DNA of 56,785 nucleotides from Bradyrhizobium genosp. SA-3 (GTDB lineage Bacteria; Pseudomonadota; Alphaproteobacteria; Rhizobiales; Xanthobacteraceae): NCBI RefSeq assembly GCF_004212635.1, contig NZ_PSRT01000048.1:1-56785 (forward strand), in the 5' to 3' direction. This document shows positions 8,141 through 16,492 of this stretch, in pieces (position 1 is the first letter of the stretch; each line of letters opens with the position of its first letter). A program made the position numbers and the translations under genes. The notes beneath the pieces are model-generated. The model worked only from the letters and a program-made list of their open reading frames with translations, was not told the origin of the DNA and did no database searches.

Positions 8141-8314
8141 ATGGGCTATTGCGTCGCGCTCTATTTCGCAAAGCTGCTGGTCTGGGACAAGGTGCTTGGT
8201 CTTGGCTCCACGGACGCTCTGGCGGGATTTGCGGCGGTCACGGCCAATCTCGTGGTCTCCTTCTACTTCGCCAAACGTGGCTTCGAGAACATTGCAAGGA
8301 TCATCAGGCGATGA
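8141..8314 (+). CDS. Very small membrane protein, possibly phage-derived
   Basis: 57 residues from the ATG at 8141. A hydrophobic stretch (MGYCVALYFAKLLVW) and a second one (LAGFAAVTANLVVSFYFAKR) suggest two short membrane helices, ending in a basic tail. The frame is open upstream to 7865 inside repeat copy 4. The residues just upstream (ELGHWYEPDKL) look protein-like, so the real start may be an upstream GTG or TTG (for example GTG at 8012). The stop overlaps the next gene by ATGA. Two tiny membrane proteins in tandem resemble phage holin-type or accessory genes; this is inference only. Confidence 0.5.
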   Translation: MGYCVALYFAKLLVWDKVLGLGSTDALAGFAAVTANLVVSFYFAKRGFENIARIIRR

Positions 8315-8610
8315 AGATGCCAGACGATGAAATCAAGGCCATCGTCGCCGAGACGCTGGCTGAGCAGCACAGACTCCAGCAGGAGAGCATCGATGCGATC
8401 GTGTTGAAAGCGGTGGCGTCGGTGCTGGCGTCTTTCGGAATCGAGGATGACGATCGGAGAGAGCTCCGGGCGGACTTCCAGCACCTGCGGCGATGGCGCA
8501 AGAGCGTGGAACAGGCGCAGAGCTATACGTTCAAGGCCGTGATCACGGTGATCGCCACCGGTCTGATGGGGGCCGTCTGGCTGGGTGTCAAGGTCGTGCT
8601 GGGCAAATGA
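8311..8610 (+). CDS. Small tail-anchored protein, phage-like
   Basis: 99 residues. The acidic, helical N-terminal part (about 1-70) includes FQHLRRWRKSVEQAQ, and a single C-terminal hydrophobic segment (about 75-97, VITVIATGLMGAVWLGVKVVLG) would anchor it in the inner membrane. The start overlaps the preceding stop by ATGA. I associate the LRRWRKSVEQ...membrane helix layout with small prophage-encoded proteins of Rhizobiales. No catalytic motif is present. Confidence 0.6.
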   Translation: MKMPDDEIKAIVAETLAEQHRLQQESIDAIVLKAVASVLASFGIEDDDRRELRADFQHLRRWRKSVEQAQSYTFKAVITVIATGLMGAVWLGVKVVLGK

Positions 8611-8674
8611 GGCTTGTGCGGCGACGACGTCGCCGCGCGACGGATCGAGGTCGCTCCTCGCTAATGGGTATGCC

Positions 8675-9103
8675 ATGTACAGAATTCGAGTGGCCGATGC
8701 GTCCGATGATGACGTTGCCGACACCTTGGCCGATCTGCACCAGCTGACGTTTTTCGATGCCGCGGCGATGCCCCGGTTCGACATTGGCGTGTGGTGGCTG
8801 GCCTATCACGGCGATGACGCGATCGCCTTTGCCGGTGTTGTACCGTCGACCCACGTGCGAAATGGCGGCTACTTCTCAAGGGTCGGGGTCTTGCGGCGGC
8901 ATTGGGGGCACGGGCTTCAAATCAGGTTGATGCGGGCGATGGAGACAAGGGGGCGTCGTATCGGATGGAACAGCGTCGTTTCGGATACGACGGACAATCC
9001 GGTATCCGCCAATAATTTCATCGAGGCGGGCTATCGGCTCTATGAGCCCGAGATACCCTGGGCCTGGTCGCATACGCTCTACTGGCGAAAGTGGCTGAGA
9101 TGA
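8675..9103 (+). CDS. GNAT-family acetyltransferase, prophage type
   Basis: 142 residues of GNAT fold. Motif A, the acetyl-CoA pyrophosphate loop, is FSRVGVLRRHWGHGLQIRLM (about residues 70-89), with R-x-x-x-G-x-G-like spacing. Motif B is NPVSANNFIEAGYRLYEP (about 112-129). The N-terminal ADLHQLTFFDAA fits this family. It should transfer acetyl from acetyl-CoA to an amine of a small molecule or protein; the substrate is unknown. I recall close relatives in rhizobial prophages. It follows the two small membrane genes at 65 bases. The frame opens at 8585, but the ATG at 8675 begins the domain. A strong terminator follows at 9201. Confidence 0.75.
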   Translation: MYRIRVADASDDDVADTLADLHQLTFFDAAAMPRFDIGVWWLAYHGDDAIAFAGVVPSTHVRNGGYFSRVGVLRRHWGHGLQIRLMRAMETRGRRIGWNSVVSDTTDNPVSANNFIEAGYRLYEPEIPWAWSHTLYWRKWLR

Positions 9104-9200
9104 GCGGTAGAGCGGCGTTTCCCGTGATGCGGAACGCGGCCTGTAACGTCGAATAGTCCGTAAGAGATGTGGCGCAGCCTATATGCGCAGAATGTCGAGA

Positions 9201-9233
9201 GGCCCGGCAGCCCGATGGCTGCCGGGCCTTTTT
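9201..9233 (+). terminator. Strong rho-independent terminator
   Basis: GGCCCGGCAGCC, loop CGAT, GGCTGCCGGGCC, then TTTTT: a perfect 12-bp GC-rich stem with a four-base loop and a five-T run. It ends the accessory region before the catabolic cluster. The surrounding 9104-9344 otherwise holds no gene. Confidence 0.9.
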
Positions 9234-9344
9234 GCGTTTTCAGGCGATGCAGGTGAAACACTTGCGAAGTCGGTGGCGCCGGGCTTTAAGTTCGCTCTTG
9301 CAGGAAATTCGGCGGCTATAAGCCGATGCAAAGGAGCGCTATCA

Positions 9345-10616
9345 ATGCCCACCAAGCCTCAATTGCCGGAACGTTCGTCGCGGGCGACGGGAGGGCAAAC
9401 TGCGCTCGATGGTCTGCTGGTCGTCGATTTTACGCGTGTCGTCGCCGGCCCGGCCTGCACACAGACGCTTGCTGATTTCGGCGCGCAGGTCATCAAGATT
9501 GAAAACCCCGACGGCGGCGACGACACACGCGCCTACGAACACGCCGAAATCGGTGGAGAGAGTGCCGCCTATCTCAGCCTGAACCGCAACAAGCGCGGCA
9601 TCGTGCTCGACCTTACCGTGCCGGAGGCTCGCGAGATCGCGCTCGACCTGATCCGCAAGGCGGACGTCGTCGTCGAGAATTTTTCCAGCGGGGTCATGAA
9701 GAAATTTGGCCTCGATTACGAAGCTGTCGCTTCGCTCAATCCACGGCTGGTCTACTGCTCGATCTCCGCCTACGGACGCACCGGACCGTTCGCTGCGCGT
9801 CCGGGCTTCGATCCGATCACGCAGGCGGAAAGCGGCTTCATGTCGCTCAACGGGTTTGCCGACGGCCCGGCGGTTCGTACCGGTCCGCCGATCGTGGATA
9901 TGGCCACGGGAATGTCTGCCTGCAACGCCATCCTGCTGGCATTACTGGCGCGGGACCGGCTCGGTCGCGGGCAGCATGTCGAGGTCGCTCTGTTCGACAT
10001 TGCGATGGGGATGACCGGTTTCTACGGCATGGCCTATCTGATCAACGGCGAGAGTCCTGGCCGGTTTGGCAATTCGCCGAGCGGATCTCCCACCGTCGGC
10101 GTCTACGAGGCGTCCGATGGGCCGCTGTACATGGCTTGCGCCAACGACCGGCTCTATCGCCGTCTCGTGGTCGAAGTGCTCGACCGGCCCGATCTGATCA
10201 CCGATCCGCAATTTGCGACGCGGAAAGCGCGCTCCGAGAACAAGGAGCTCCTGCGGGCGGCTATCGCCGAGGTCTTTGCAAGCGATACCCTCGAGAACTG
10301 GATGGCAAAGATGAAGCTGGCCAATATCCCGGTCGGCTATCTCCGGACGGTGGAGGAGGGGTTCAATGCGCCGGAAGCGCGCGAGCGCCACCGCTTGAGC
10401 CGGATTCCGCATCGTACAGCAGAATGGGTCCCCAACATCGAGTCGCCGATTGCGATGAGCCTGACTGGGGCCATTGATCCCGTGGCTGCTCCGCTGCTGG
10501 GTGAGCATACGAAGCAAGTCTTGCACGATACGCTCGGCTACGACGAACGTCGCATCGCGGAGTTCGCCGAAAAGGGCGCCTTTGGATCGGCCAAGCCTTC
10601 GACCGATTTGAGCTAG
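9345..10616 (+). CDS. Class III CoA transferase (CaiB/BaiF family)
   Basis: 423-residue cytoplasmic enzyme that moves CoA between carboxylic acids. The N-terminus DGLLVVDFTRVVAGPACTQ and LADFGAQVIKIENPDGGDD are family signatures. The catalytic aspartate is expected in RPGFDPITQ (Asp156). The GQHVEVALFD and GNSPSGSPTVGVYEASDG segments are also typical. AAGGAG lies 10 bases before the ATG at 9345. The open frame starts upstream inside a terminator, so the earlier start is rejected. It leads a run of + strand catabolic genes, which suggests it activates or recycles the acid handled by the following monooxygenase. Donor and acceptor cannot be read from sequence. Confidence 0.85.
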   Translation: MPTKPQLPERSSRATGGQTALDGLLVVDFTRVVAGPACTQTLADFGAQVIKIENPDGGDDTRAYEHAEIGGESAAYLSLNRNKRGIVLDLTVPEAREIALDLIRKADVVVENFSSGVMKKFGLDYEAVASLNPRLVYCSISAYGRTGPFAARPGFDPITQAESGFMSLNGFADGPAVRTGPPIVDMATGMSACNAILLALLARDRLGRGQHVEVALFDIAMGMTGFYGMAYLINGESPGRFGNSPSGSPTVGVYEASDGPLYMACANDRLYRRLVVEVLDRPDLITDPQFATRKARSENKELLRAAIAEVFASDTLENWMAKMKLANIPVGYLRTVEEGFNAPEARERHRLSRIPHRTAEWVPNIESPIAMSLTGAIDPVAAPLLGEHTKQVLHDTLGYDERRIAEFAEKGAFGSAKPSTDLS

Positions 10617-10706
10617 GCAGGTACCACGCGACCGCACTGCGAGCGTGGTCTCGACTTGATTTGGCGAAGGTCCCGCCGCATAAATGTGCGAGAGCGAGGG
10701 ATACGA

Positions 10707-11936
10707 ATGGCGCCTGGTCGAGAGCCGAGCATGAGCGAGCCCGCTGGACTGAAAGCCGGTGAACGCGCCTATGCGGCAATGATCGCGAGGGCCCGGGCGC
10801 TCCTCCCACGGCTGCGAGAACGGGCGGCGCGGACGGAGGAGCTACGGCATCTTCCGGCGGAGACTGAAAAGGATCTTCACGACGCCGGCCTGTTCCGGAT
10901 GCTCCAGCCGAGACGGATTGGCGGCGCGGAGCTTGACTATGTCGCCCTGATCGACTGCGCCGAACTGCTTGGATCGGCGGATGCGTCAGTGGCTTGGAAC
11001 CTTGCCAACCTGGCGAGCCATCATTGGATGCTCGGCATGTTCGAGCAGAAGGCGCAGGATCTGGTCTGGGACGGCGATCCGGACGTGTTGATTGCGTCCT
11101 CGTTCATTTTTCCGGCGGGACGCGCCACGAGGGTCGCGGGTGGATATCGGCTGCATGGTAGCTGGCCGTTCTCCTCGGGCGTCGCCTCCTGCGAATGGAA
11201 TATGCTTGCAAGCGTTGTTTACTCCGACGACGAAGCCGACGGCATCGCGTATCGAATCTTTTTGCTGCCGAAAGGCGACTATAATGTCCTCGACACCTGG
11301 AATGTCGCGGGACTGCGCGGGACGGGATCTTGCGACGTGGAGGTCAGGGACGCCTTTGTGCCTGACTATATGACGGTCGCCGTCGGCGATCTCGCCGGGG
11401 GCCCGACGCCGGGAAGCAAGGTCAATCCGAATCCGCTGTATGCGCTCCCTGTGTTCTCGCTGTTTCCTTACGTCCTCTCCGGTGTCGCGCTGGGAAACGC
11501 GCAGGCGTGCCTCGACGATTATGCCGAGGTCGCGCGTCATCGCATCTCGACCTACAACCGTGCCAAGCTGAGCGACTTTCAAAGCACGCAGATCAAGATC
11601 GCGGAGGCCTCGGCGAAGATCGATGCGGCGCGCCTGATCATGCGCTCGGCCTGCCTGGATGCGATGGAGAACGCTCGGTGCGGTCGTATTCCTGATATGG
11701 CGACCAAGACCAGACATCGGCGTGATGGAGCCTTTTCGGTGAATCTGTGCACCGAGGCGGTCTCCATGCTGTTTGCCGCGAGCGGAGCGCGCGGCCTGTT
11801 CACGACCGGCGTGCTGCAGCGGCAGTTCCGCGATGCGCACGCGATCAACTCGCATCTCGCGTTCAACTTCGACGCGGCCGGGACCAATTATGGACGCGTG
11901 GCGCTGGGCCTGCCGTCCGAGAATCTCACGCTGTGA
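10707..11936 (+). CDS. Two-component flavin monooxygenase, oxygenase part (class D, acyl-CoA dehydrogenase fold)
   Basis: 409 residues with acyl-CoA dehydrogenase fold. The helical N-terminus (HLPAETEKDLHDAGLFRMLQPRR, split at residues 48-70), the central beta domain (GRATRVAGGYRLHGSWPFSSG, about 140-160; GLRGTGSCDVEVRDAFVP, about 205-222) and the C-terminal helices are typical of HpaB/HsaA-like class D flavin-dependent monooxygenases. GSWPFSSG and the lack of the dehydrogenase catalytic glutamate context favour an oxygenase over a true dehydrogenase. It would use reduced flavin from the reductase encoded 9 bases downstream to hydroxylate an aromatic or heteroaromatic ring. A start at 10731 is also possible; GAGCGAGGG before 10707 supports the longer form. 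Confidence 0.8.
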   Translation: MAPGREPSMSEPAGLKAGERAYAAMIARARALLPRLRERAARTEELRHLPAETEKDLHDAGLFRMLQPRRIGGAELDYVALIDCAELLGSADASVAWNLANLASHHWMLGMFEQKAQDLVWDGDPDVLIASSFIFPAGRATRVAGGYRLHGSWPFSSGVASCEWNMLASVVYSDDEADGIAYRIFLLPKGDYNVLDTWNVAGLRGTGSCDVEVRDAFVPDYMTVAVGDLAGGPTPGSKVNPNPLYALPVFSLFPYVLSGVALGNAQACLDDYAEVARHRISTYNRAKLSDFQSTQIKIAEASAKIDAARLIMRSACLDAMENARCGRIPDMATKTRHRRDGAFSVNLCTEAVSMLFAASGARGLFTTGVLQRQFRDAHAINSHLAFNFDAAGTNYGRVALGLPSENLTL

Positions 11937-11945
11937 GGCCGGCCG

Positions 11946-12509
11946 ATGAATGATCTGCCGAAGCAGCCGGCCGTTCCCGATCCAGCCAACGAATTCGCGA
12001 GCGACAGTTCGTCGATCGATCCTCGCGATTTCCGCAACGCGCTCAGCACCTACGCAACGGGCGTGACGATCATCACGGCCGCGGCTCCTGATGGCAAGCC
12101 GTATGGTCTGACGTGCAATTCGTTCGCCTCGGTCTCGCTGAATCCTCCACTGGTTTTGTGGAGCCTCGTCGTCTATTCCTCGAGTCTGCCCGTATTCCAG
12201 AACGCCAGTCATTTCACGGTCAACGTGCTCGGCGCTTCGCAACAGGCACTCGCGAACAAATTCGCCAAGTCGTCTGACGACAAGTTCGCTGGCGTGGATT
12301 GGACGCCCGGCCTCGGCAATGCGCCGGTGCTGGCAGACAGCGTCGCCAATTTCCAATGCCGCTCCGTCAATCGCTACTATGGTGGCGACCACGTGATCTT
12401 TCTCGGCGCAGTCGAGGCTTATACCTACAATGCGAAGGAGCCGCTGCTCTTCGCGCGCGGGACGTTCGGTCGCTTTCAGGCCGACGCTGGGCGCAAGAAG
12501 GCGCCGTAA
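11946..12509 (+). CDS. Flavin reductase (HpaC/DIM6-NTAB family)
   Basis: 187 residues. The FMN-binding split-barrel core starts with DFRNALSTYATGVTIITA (about 28-45), followed by GLTCNSFASVSLNPPLVLWSL, the flavin phosphate-binding signature, and later a GGDHVIFLGAV strand. It reduces free FMN or FAD with NAD(P)H and hands it to the monooxygenase encoded immediately upstream (9-base gap). Together they make a complete two-component system. Length is usual for the family. The following gene faces it on the other strand with only 12 bases between the stops. Confidence 0.88.
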   Translation: MNDLPKQPAVPDPANEFASDSSSIDPRDFRNALSTYATGVTIITAAAPDGKPYGLTCNSFASVSLNPPLVLWSLVVYSSSLPVFQNASHFTVNVLGASQQALANKFAKSSDDKFAGVDWTPGLGNAPVLADSVANFQCRSVNRYYGGDHVIFLGAVEAYTYNAKEPLLFARGTFGRFQADAGRKKAP

Positions 12510-12521
12510 CGCGCTTCCGTC

Positions 12522-13436
12522 CTAGACAGCTCGCTCCGACGCTGAAAGCTTGTAGATCTCCAGCGCGTCCGCTTCCGCGCCTCGCGCGGCCTTCGCCAAC
12601 CTGAAAAGTTGCCCCGCAAGCGAGGCCATCGGCACCGGCGTCGACGTCGCCTGTGCGACATCGGCGACCGTATCGAGGTCCTTGAGCATTGTGGCGATGT
12701 GACCGAGCGGTGGGGTGTGAATGCCCTGAACCATCCGCGGCACGAAGAGCTGGAGCGGGATGGAATCCGCGAAGCCGCCGGCGAGCGCTTCGGGCAATCG
12801 GTTGGCGTCAATTCCGGCGTTCACGGCAAGGCGCGTTGCTTCGGCGAGGACGGCCATCGCGCATCCGACGATCACCTGATTGCACAGCTTTGTGGTCTGG
12901 CCGGCGCCGATCGGGCCCATGTGAGTGAACCTGCGCGCCATGGCCAGCACATAGGGCCGCACCCTCTCGATGTCGGCCGCTTCTCCGCCAGCCATGATCG
13001 CGAGGGTGCCGTCCTCCGCGCCCTTCGTGCCCCCGGACACTGGCGCATCGATCCAGCCGGTACCGTTCGTGTCTTTCAGTCGCGTTGCAAGGTCGCGTGC
13101 GGCGTCAGGATGAATCGACGAGAAGTCGACGACAAGCTTGCCGGCGCCGGGAGCCGATGAAACACCATCGCGCCCGAAGATCACCTCTTCGACGGCGGCG
13201 GCGTCCGTCACGCACATGAAGACGATCTCCGAGCTCGCCATCACGTCGCGGGGCGTATCTGCGCGGCTCGCGCCGGCCTCGACGAGCGGAGCCATCTTGT
13301 CCTGCGATCGGTTCCAGATAGTGACCTGATGGCCAGCCCTAAGCAGGCGCCGGGTCATCGGTGCGCCCATGAGCCCAAGGCCGATATAGCCGAGCCTCTC
13401 GACCTCTTGCGGGTTTGTCCTGCTCGCATCAGCCAT
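12522..13436 (-). CDS. 3-Hydroxyisobutyrate dehydrogenase family oxidoreductase
   Basis: 304-residue beta-hydroxyacid dehydrogenase. The Rossmann motif GYIGLGLMGAPM (about 16-27) is followed by the substrate-site motif DAPVSGGTKGAEDGTLAIM (about 128-146) and the catalytic lysine in GAGQTTKLCNQ (about 180). It should oxidise or reduce a 3-hydroxy acid or a tartronate-semialdehyde-like compound with NAD(P). GGAGGC sits before the ATG at 13436, which is preferred over the start 27 bases upstream. It runs opposite to its neighbours, facing the flavin reductase and diverging from the transporter gene. It may be regulated separately from the pathway it sits in. Confidence 0.82.
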   Translation of the reverse strand: MADASRTNPQEVERLGYIGLGLMGAPMTRRLLRAGHQVTIWNRSQDKMAPLVEAGASRADTPRDVMASSEIVFMCVTDAAAVEEVIFGRDGVSSAPGAGKLVVDFSSIHPDAARDLATRLKDTNGTGWIDAPVSGGTKGAEDGTLAIMAGGEAADIERVRPYVLAMARRFTHMGPIGAGQTTKLCNQVIVGCAMAVLAEATRLAVNAGIDANRLPEALAGGFADSIPLQLFVPRMVQGIHTPPLGHIATMLKDLDTVADVAQATSTPVPMASLAGQLFRLAKAARGAEADALEIYKLSASERAV

Positions 13437-13612
13437 AGGTTGCCTCCTTCTGTCGCAGCGCAACGCCGCGCGACCGCCGGCTTACCTTACATGGCGCTTC
13501 GCTCGGTGGCACCGGTGGGCATGCATAGCTTGCCTGATTGTTTGAACCATGAAACATTTGGGCTGGTCGGGTTGGGGGCGCCCGTCGGCGCCGGAGCAGC
13601 GGAGTAGGCACG

Positions 13613-14596
13613 ATGCGAACCGTTTCGAGGTGGATCCTGGCATTGAGCGCGGTTGCGGCCGTAATCGCGGGCTCAGGCCCGTTGCGGGCGCAGCAAACCA
13701 TCCGCGTAGGCTGGACGATCCCGGCCGAAGAATCCAAGTACTGGATGATGCGCCGGCCGGCCGAGTTTCCCAACCTCGGCAAGGCCTACAATATCGAATG
13801 GACCCAGTTTCAGGGCACCGCGCCGATGACGCAGGCACTTGCAGCCGGGGCGCTGGATTGCGCGACACAGGCGCCGCTGTCGCTCGCCAACGGCGTGGTT
13901 GGCGGCAATCTCAAGGCCTATATCGTGGCACAGCACGTCTTCGAGAAGCCCGGCGGCTTCTCGGTCTATTGGGCTGTCATGGATGACTCGCCGATCAAGA
14001 CGATTGCCGATCTCAAGGGCAAGACGGTCGGCATTTCCGTGATCGGCGGCGGCACGCAGGGGCCATTCAACCTGCTCCTGAAGCAGAATGGCGTCGATCC
14101 GGCCAAGGACATCAAGCTGGTCGAGGTCGGCTTTGCCGTCTCCGAAGACGCGCTCCGGCAGGGCCGTGTCGATGCGGTCAACATGAACCAGCCCTTTGCC
14201 GCGCGCGCAGAGGCAAAGGGCGGCACCCGAAAGCTGTTCTCGCTGTCGCAGGTCATGCCGAACATCGTGCACATCCTGGAAGCCTGCCGCGCCGATTTCG
14301 TCGACAAGAACCCGGAACTGGTCAAGGCTTATGTCCGCGACATCACGTCGGGCATGAAGAAGGCGCTGGCAAACCGCGAAGAGACCCTGAAGGTCGTGTC
14401 CGAGGTGCTGAAAGCGCCCGTTCCAGTGCTCGAAACCTATCTGCTCAAGGACAACGATTTCGGTCGCGATCCAGGTGCGGCGCCGAACTTCCCAGCGATC
14501 CAGAAGATGCTGGATATCTATGCAGAGACAGGAATGCTGCCGAAACTGGATGTCGCCCAGTTCAAGCATCCGACGATCGTCGCTCCGCTGCAATAA
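13613..14596 (+). CDS. ABC transporter substrate-binding protein (NMT1/TauA type)
   Basis: 327 residues with an N-terminal signal peptide (cleavage after PLRAQ, about residue 26). The mature part begins TIRVGWTIPAEESKYWMMRR, and the ALAAGALDCATQAPLSLANG segment is the ligand-loop pattern of nitrate/taurine/aliphatic-sulfonate binding proteins. It acts in the periplasm and delivers solute to the permeases encoded at 17335-18884. The dehydratase gene is inserted between it and the rest of the transporter. A 10-bp stem-loop follows the stop (14631-14655). The ligand is unknown but is probably the aromatic or heterocyclic substrate of the cluster. Confidence 0.85.
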   Translation: MRTVSRWILALSAVAAVIAGSGPLRAQQTIRVGWTIPAEESKYWMMRRPAEFPNLGKAYNIEWTQFQGTAPMTQALAAGALDCATQAPLSLANGVVGGNLKAYIVAQHVFEKPGGFSVYWAVMDDSPIKTIADLKGKTVGISVIGGGTQGPFNLLLKQNGVDPAKDIKLVEVGFAVSEDALRQGRVDAVNMNQPFAARAEAKGGTRKLFSLSQVMPNIVHILEACRADFVDKNPELVKAYVRDITSGMKKALANREETLKVVSEVLKAPVPVLETYLLKDNDFGRDPGAAPNFPAIQKMLDIYAETGMLPKLDVAQFKHPTIVAPLQ

Positions 14597-14630
14597 GCGT
14601 GCAGGCGAATTATCCGAGGAGAGGGATCGT

Positions 14631-14655
14631 GGCGTTCCGGATCATCCGGAACGCC
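14631..14655 (+). promoter_or_regulatory. Intercistronic stem-loop after the substrate-binding protein gene
   Basis: GGCGTTCCGG, loop ATCAT, CCGGAACGCC: a perfect 10-bp stem with no T-run, between the binding-protein gene and the dehydratase. It would protect the upstream mRNA from 3' exonucleases or attenuate downstream expression. An 8-bp stem-loop sits in the same relative place after dctP at 54769. Confidence 0.6.
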
Positions 14656-14674
14656 GCATGAAGAAGATGCACGT

Positions 14675-16369
14675 ATGAAGAAGTTGCGATCCCGGATCAC
14701 CACAGACGGTCTCGATCGAGCCCCGCATCGTGCGTTCATGCGCGCAATGGGTCTCGACGACGCCGCGATCGCCAAGCCGATGGTCGGCGTCGTCAGCATG
14801 AAGGGCGAGCAGACGCCCTGCAATATGACCCACGACTTTCAGGTCGCCGCGGCCAAGACCGGAATCGAGGAGGCCGGTGGCACGCCGCGGGAATTCTCCA
14901 CCGTGTCGGTTTCCGACGGCATCAGCATGAATCATGAGGGGATGAAGTTCTCCCTGTTTTCGCGCGAGCTGATCGCCGACTCCATCGAAGCGGTCGTCCA
15001 TGGTCTGGCTTACGATGCCCTGATCGGATACGGCGGATGCGACAAGACGCTTCCCGGCGTGATCATGGGCATGGTTCGCTGCAACGTGCCATCCATTTTC
15101 ATTTACGGCGGCAGCTCGCTGCCCGGCCGCGTAGACGGGCGGACCCTGACGGTGCTCGACTCCTATGAGGCTGTCGGCAGCTTCATGACCGGCGAGATCG
15201 ACGGCGCCACGCTCGAGCGGATCGAGCGCGCCTGCCTGCCGACCATCGGTGCGTGCGCCGGCCAGTTCACTGCGAATACCATGGGCATGGTGTCGGAGGC
15301 GATGGGCCTCACCATCCCCAACGTCTCGATGGTCCCCGGTGTCTACACCGAGCGCGCGCAGATCTCACGCCGGGCCGGACGCCTGATCATGGAGATGCTG
15401 GAACGCGGCGGGCCGCTGCCGCGCGACATCGTGACGCGGAAGTCCCTGGAGAATGGCGCCGCGATCGTCGCTGCGACGGGCGGCTCGACCAATGCCGCTC
15501 TGCATCTTCCGGCGATCGCGAACGAGGCGGGCATCGCGTTCACCATCGATGACGTCGGCGAGGTCTTTTCCAGGACACCGATGATCGGGAATCTGCGGCC
15601 CGGAGGCAAATACACGGCGAAGGATGTCTACGATATCGGCGGCGCCGCCGTGGTGATCGGCGAACTGATCCAGAGCGGGCATATCGATGGTAGCTGCATC
15701 ACCATCACGGGCCGCACGCTTGCCGAAGAATATGGTGCGGCTAACGCGCCCGATGGTGAGGTCGTTTACGCGGCCCGTGCGCCGATCATGCCCGATGGCG
15801 GCGTGGCGGTGCTGAAGGGCAACCTCTGTCCCGACGGCGCGGTGATCAAGGTTGCGGGATTGAAGAGCCAGTTCTTCGAGGGCGTGGCACGGGTTTTCGA
15901 AGACGAGGAGGCTTGCGTCAAAGCGGTTCGTGACCGCAGCTACAAGGCGGGCGAGGTGCTGGTGATCCGCAATGAAGGGCCGGTCGGTGGCCCCGGCATG
16001 CGCGAGATGCTCGGCGTCACCGCGCTGATCTACGGGCAAGGCATGGGCGAGAAAGTGGCCCTGATCACCGACGGACGGTTTTCTGGCGCGACCCGCGGCA
16101 TGTGCATCGGCTACGTCTCCCCTGAGGCGTTTGTTGGCGGTCCCCTGGCGCTTGTTCGTGACGGCGATAGGATCCGGATTGATGCCGCAAACCGGCGGAT
16201 GGACATGCTGGTCGACGAGCAGGAACTTGCGGCGCGCCGACGCGATTGGAAGCCTCGCCCGCCGCGTCATCGAGCCGGCGCGCTGGCGAAATATGCGCGA
16301 TTGGTGGGCCAGGCACCGGGTGGAGCTGTCACGCATGAAGGGCCGGCGGAATGGCCCTGGTTCGAATGA
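14675..16369 (+). CDS. ilvD: IlvD/Edd family dehydratase (dihydroxy-acid dehydratase-like)
   Basis: 564 residues. The family removes water from 2,3-dihydroxy or sugar acids using an iron-sulfur cluster. The three cluster cysteines are visible: Cys49 (TPCNMTH), Cys122 (GGCDKT) and Cys194 (GACAGQFTANTM), the [2Fe-2S] pattern of dihydroxy-acid dehydratases. The C-terminal ITDGRFSGATRG motif with the catalytic serine is present. It is probably a paralogue devoted to this catabolic cluster rather than the valine/isoleucine enzyme, because no ilv gene is nearby. A six-codon reading frame (MKKMHV) starts at 14658 and its stop overlaps this ATG, so the start may be translationally coupled to a tiny leader. 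Confidence 0.82.
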   Translation: MKKLRSRITTDGLDRAPHRAFMRAMGLDDAAIAKPMVGVVSMKGEQTPCNMTHDFQVAAAKTGIEEAGGTPREFSTVSVSDGISMNHEGMKFSLFSRELIADSIEAVVHGLAYDALIGYGGCDKTLPGVIMGMVRCNVPSIFIYGGSSLPGRVDGRTLTVLDSYEAVGSFMTGEIDGATLERIERACLPTIGACAGQFTANTMGMVSEAMGLTIPNVSMVPGVYTERAQISRRAGRLIMEMLERGGPLPRDIVTRKSLENGAAIVAATGGSTNAALHLPAIANEAGIAFTIDDVGEVFSRTPMIGNLRPGGKYTAKDVYDIGGAAVVIGELIQSGHIDGSCITITGRTLAEEYGAANAPDGEVVYAARAPIMPDGGVAVLKGNLCPDGAVIKVAGLKSQFFEGVARVFEDEEACVKAVRDRSYKAGEVLVIRNEGPVGGPGMREMLGVTALIYGQGMGEKVALITDGRFSGATRGMCIGYVSPEAFVGGPLALVRDGDRIRIDAANRRMDMLVDEQELAARRRDWKPRPPRHRAGALAKYARLVGQAPGGAVTHEGPAEWPWFE

Positions 16370-16492
16370 CGCACCGCCGGGTGCGAAAACGACCACTGTC
16401 TGGCAGGTTTCTTGCTAAGCTCGTGCCGCTGAAGGTGAACGTTCGGCAGGTTCGTCGAGTAATGTTTACGCGCAAGTGAGGCGAGCGACGGG

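Noticed and set aside
9140..9200. Possible tRNA-like remnant (GTGGCGCAGCC)
   Set aside because: No cloverleaf arms or TTCRA arm could be built around it.
10623..10649. ACCACGC...GCGTGGT inverted repeat before the class D monooxygenase gene
   Set aside because: Only 7-bp arms and a 13-base loop with no T-run; could be chance in GC-rich DNA.
10986..12392. 468-residue frame opposite the class D monooxygenase and reductase
   Set aside because: Arginine-rich shadow of two clear enzymes on the + strand, with no recognisable motif.
14675..16369. Housekeeping ilvD role
   Set aside because: No other branched-chain amino acid gene nearby and it is embedded between transporter genes; a catabolic paralogue is more likely.
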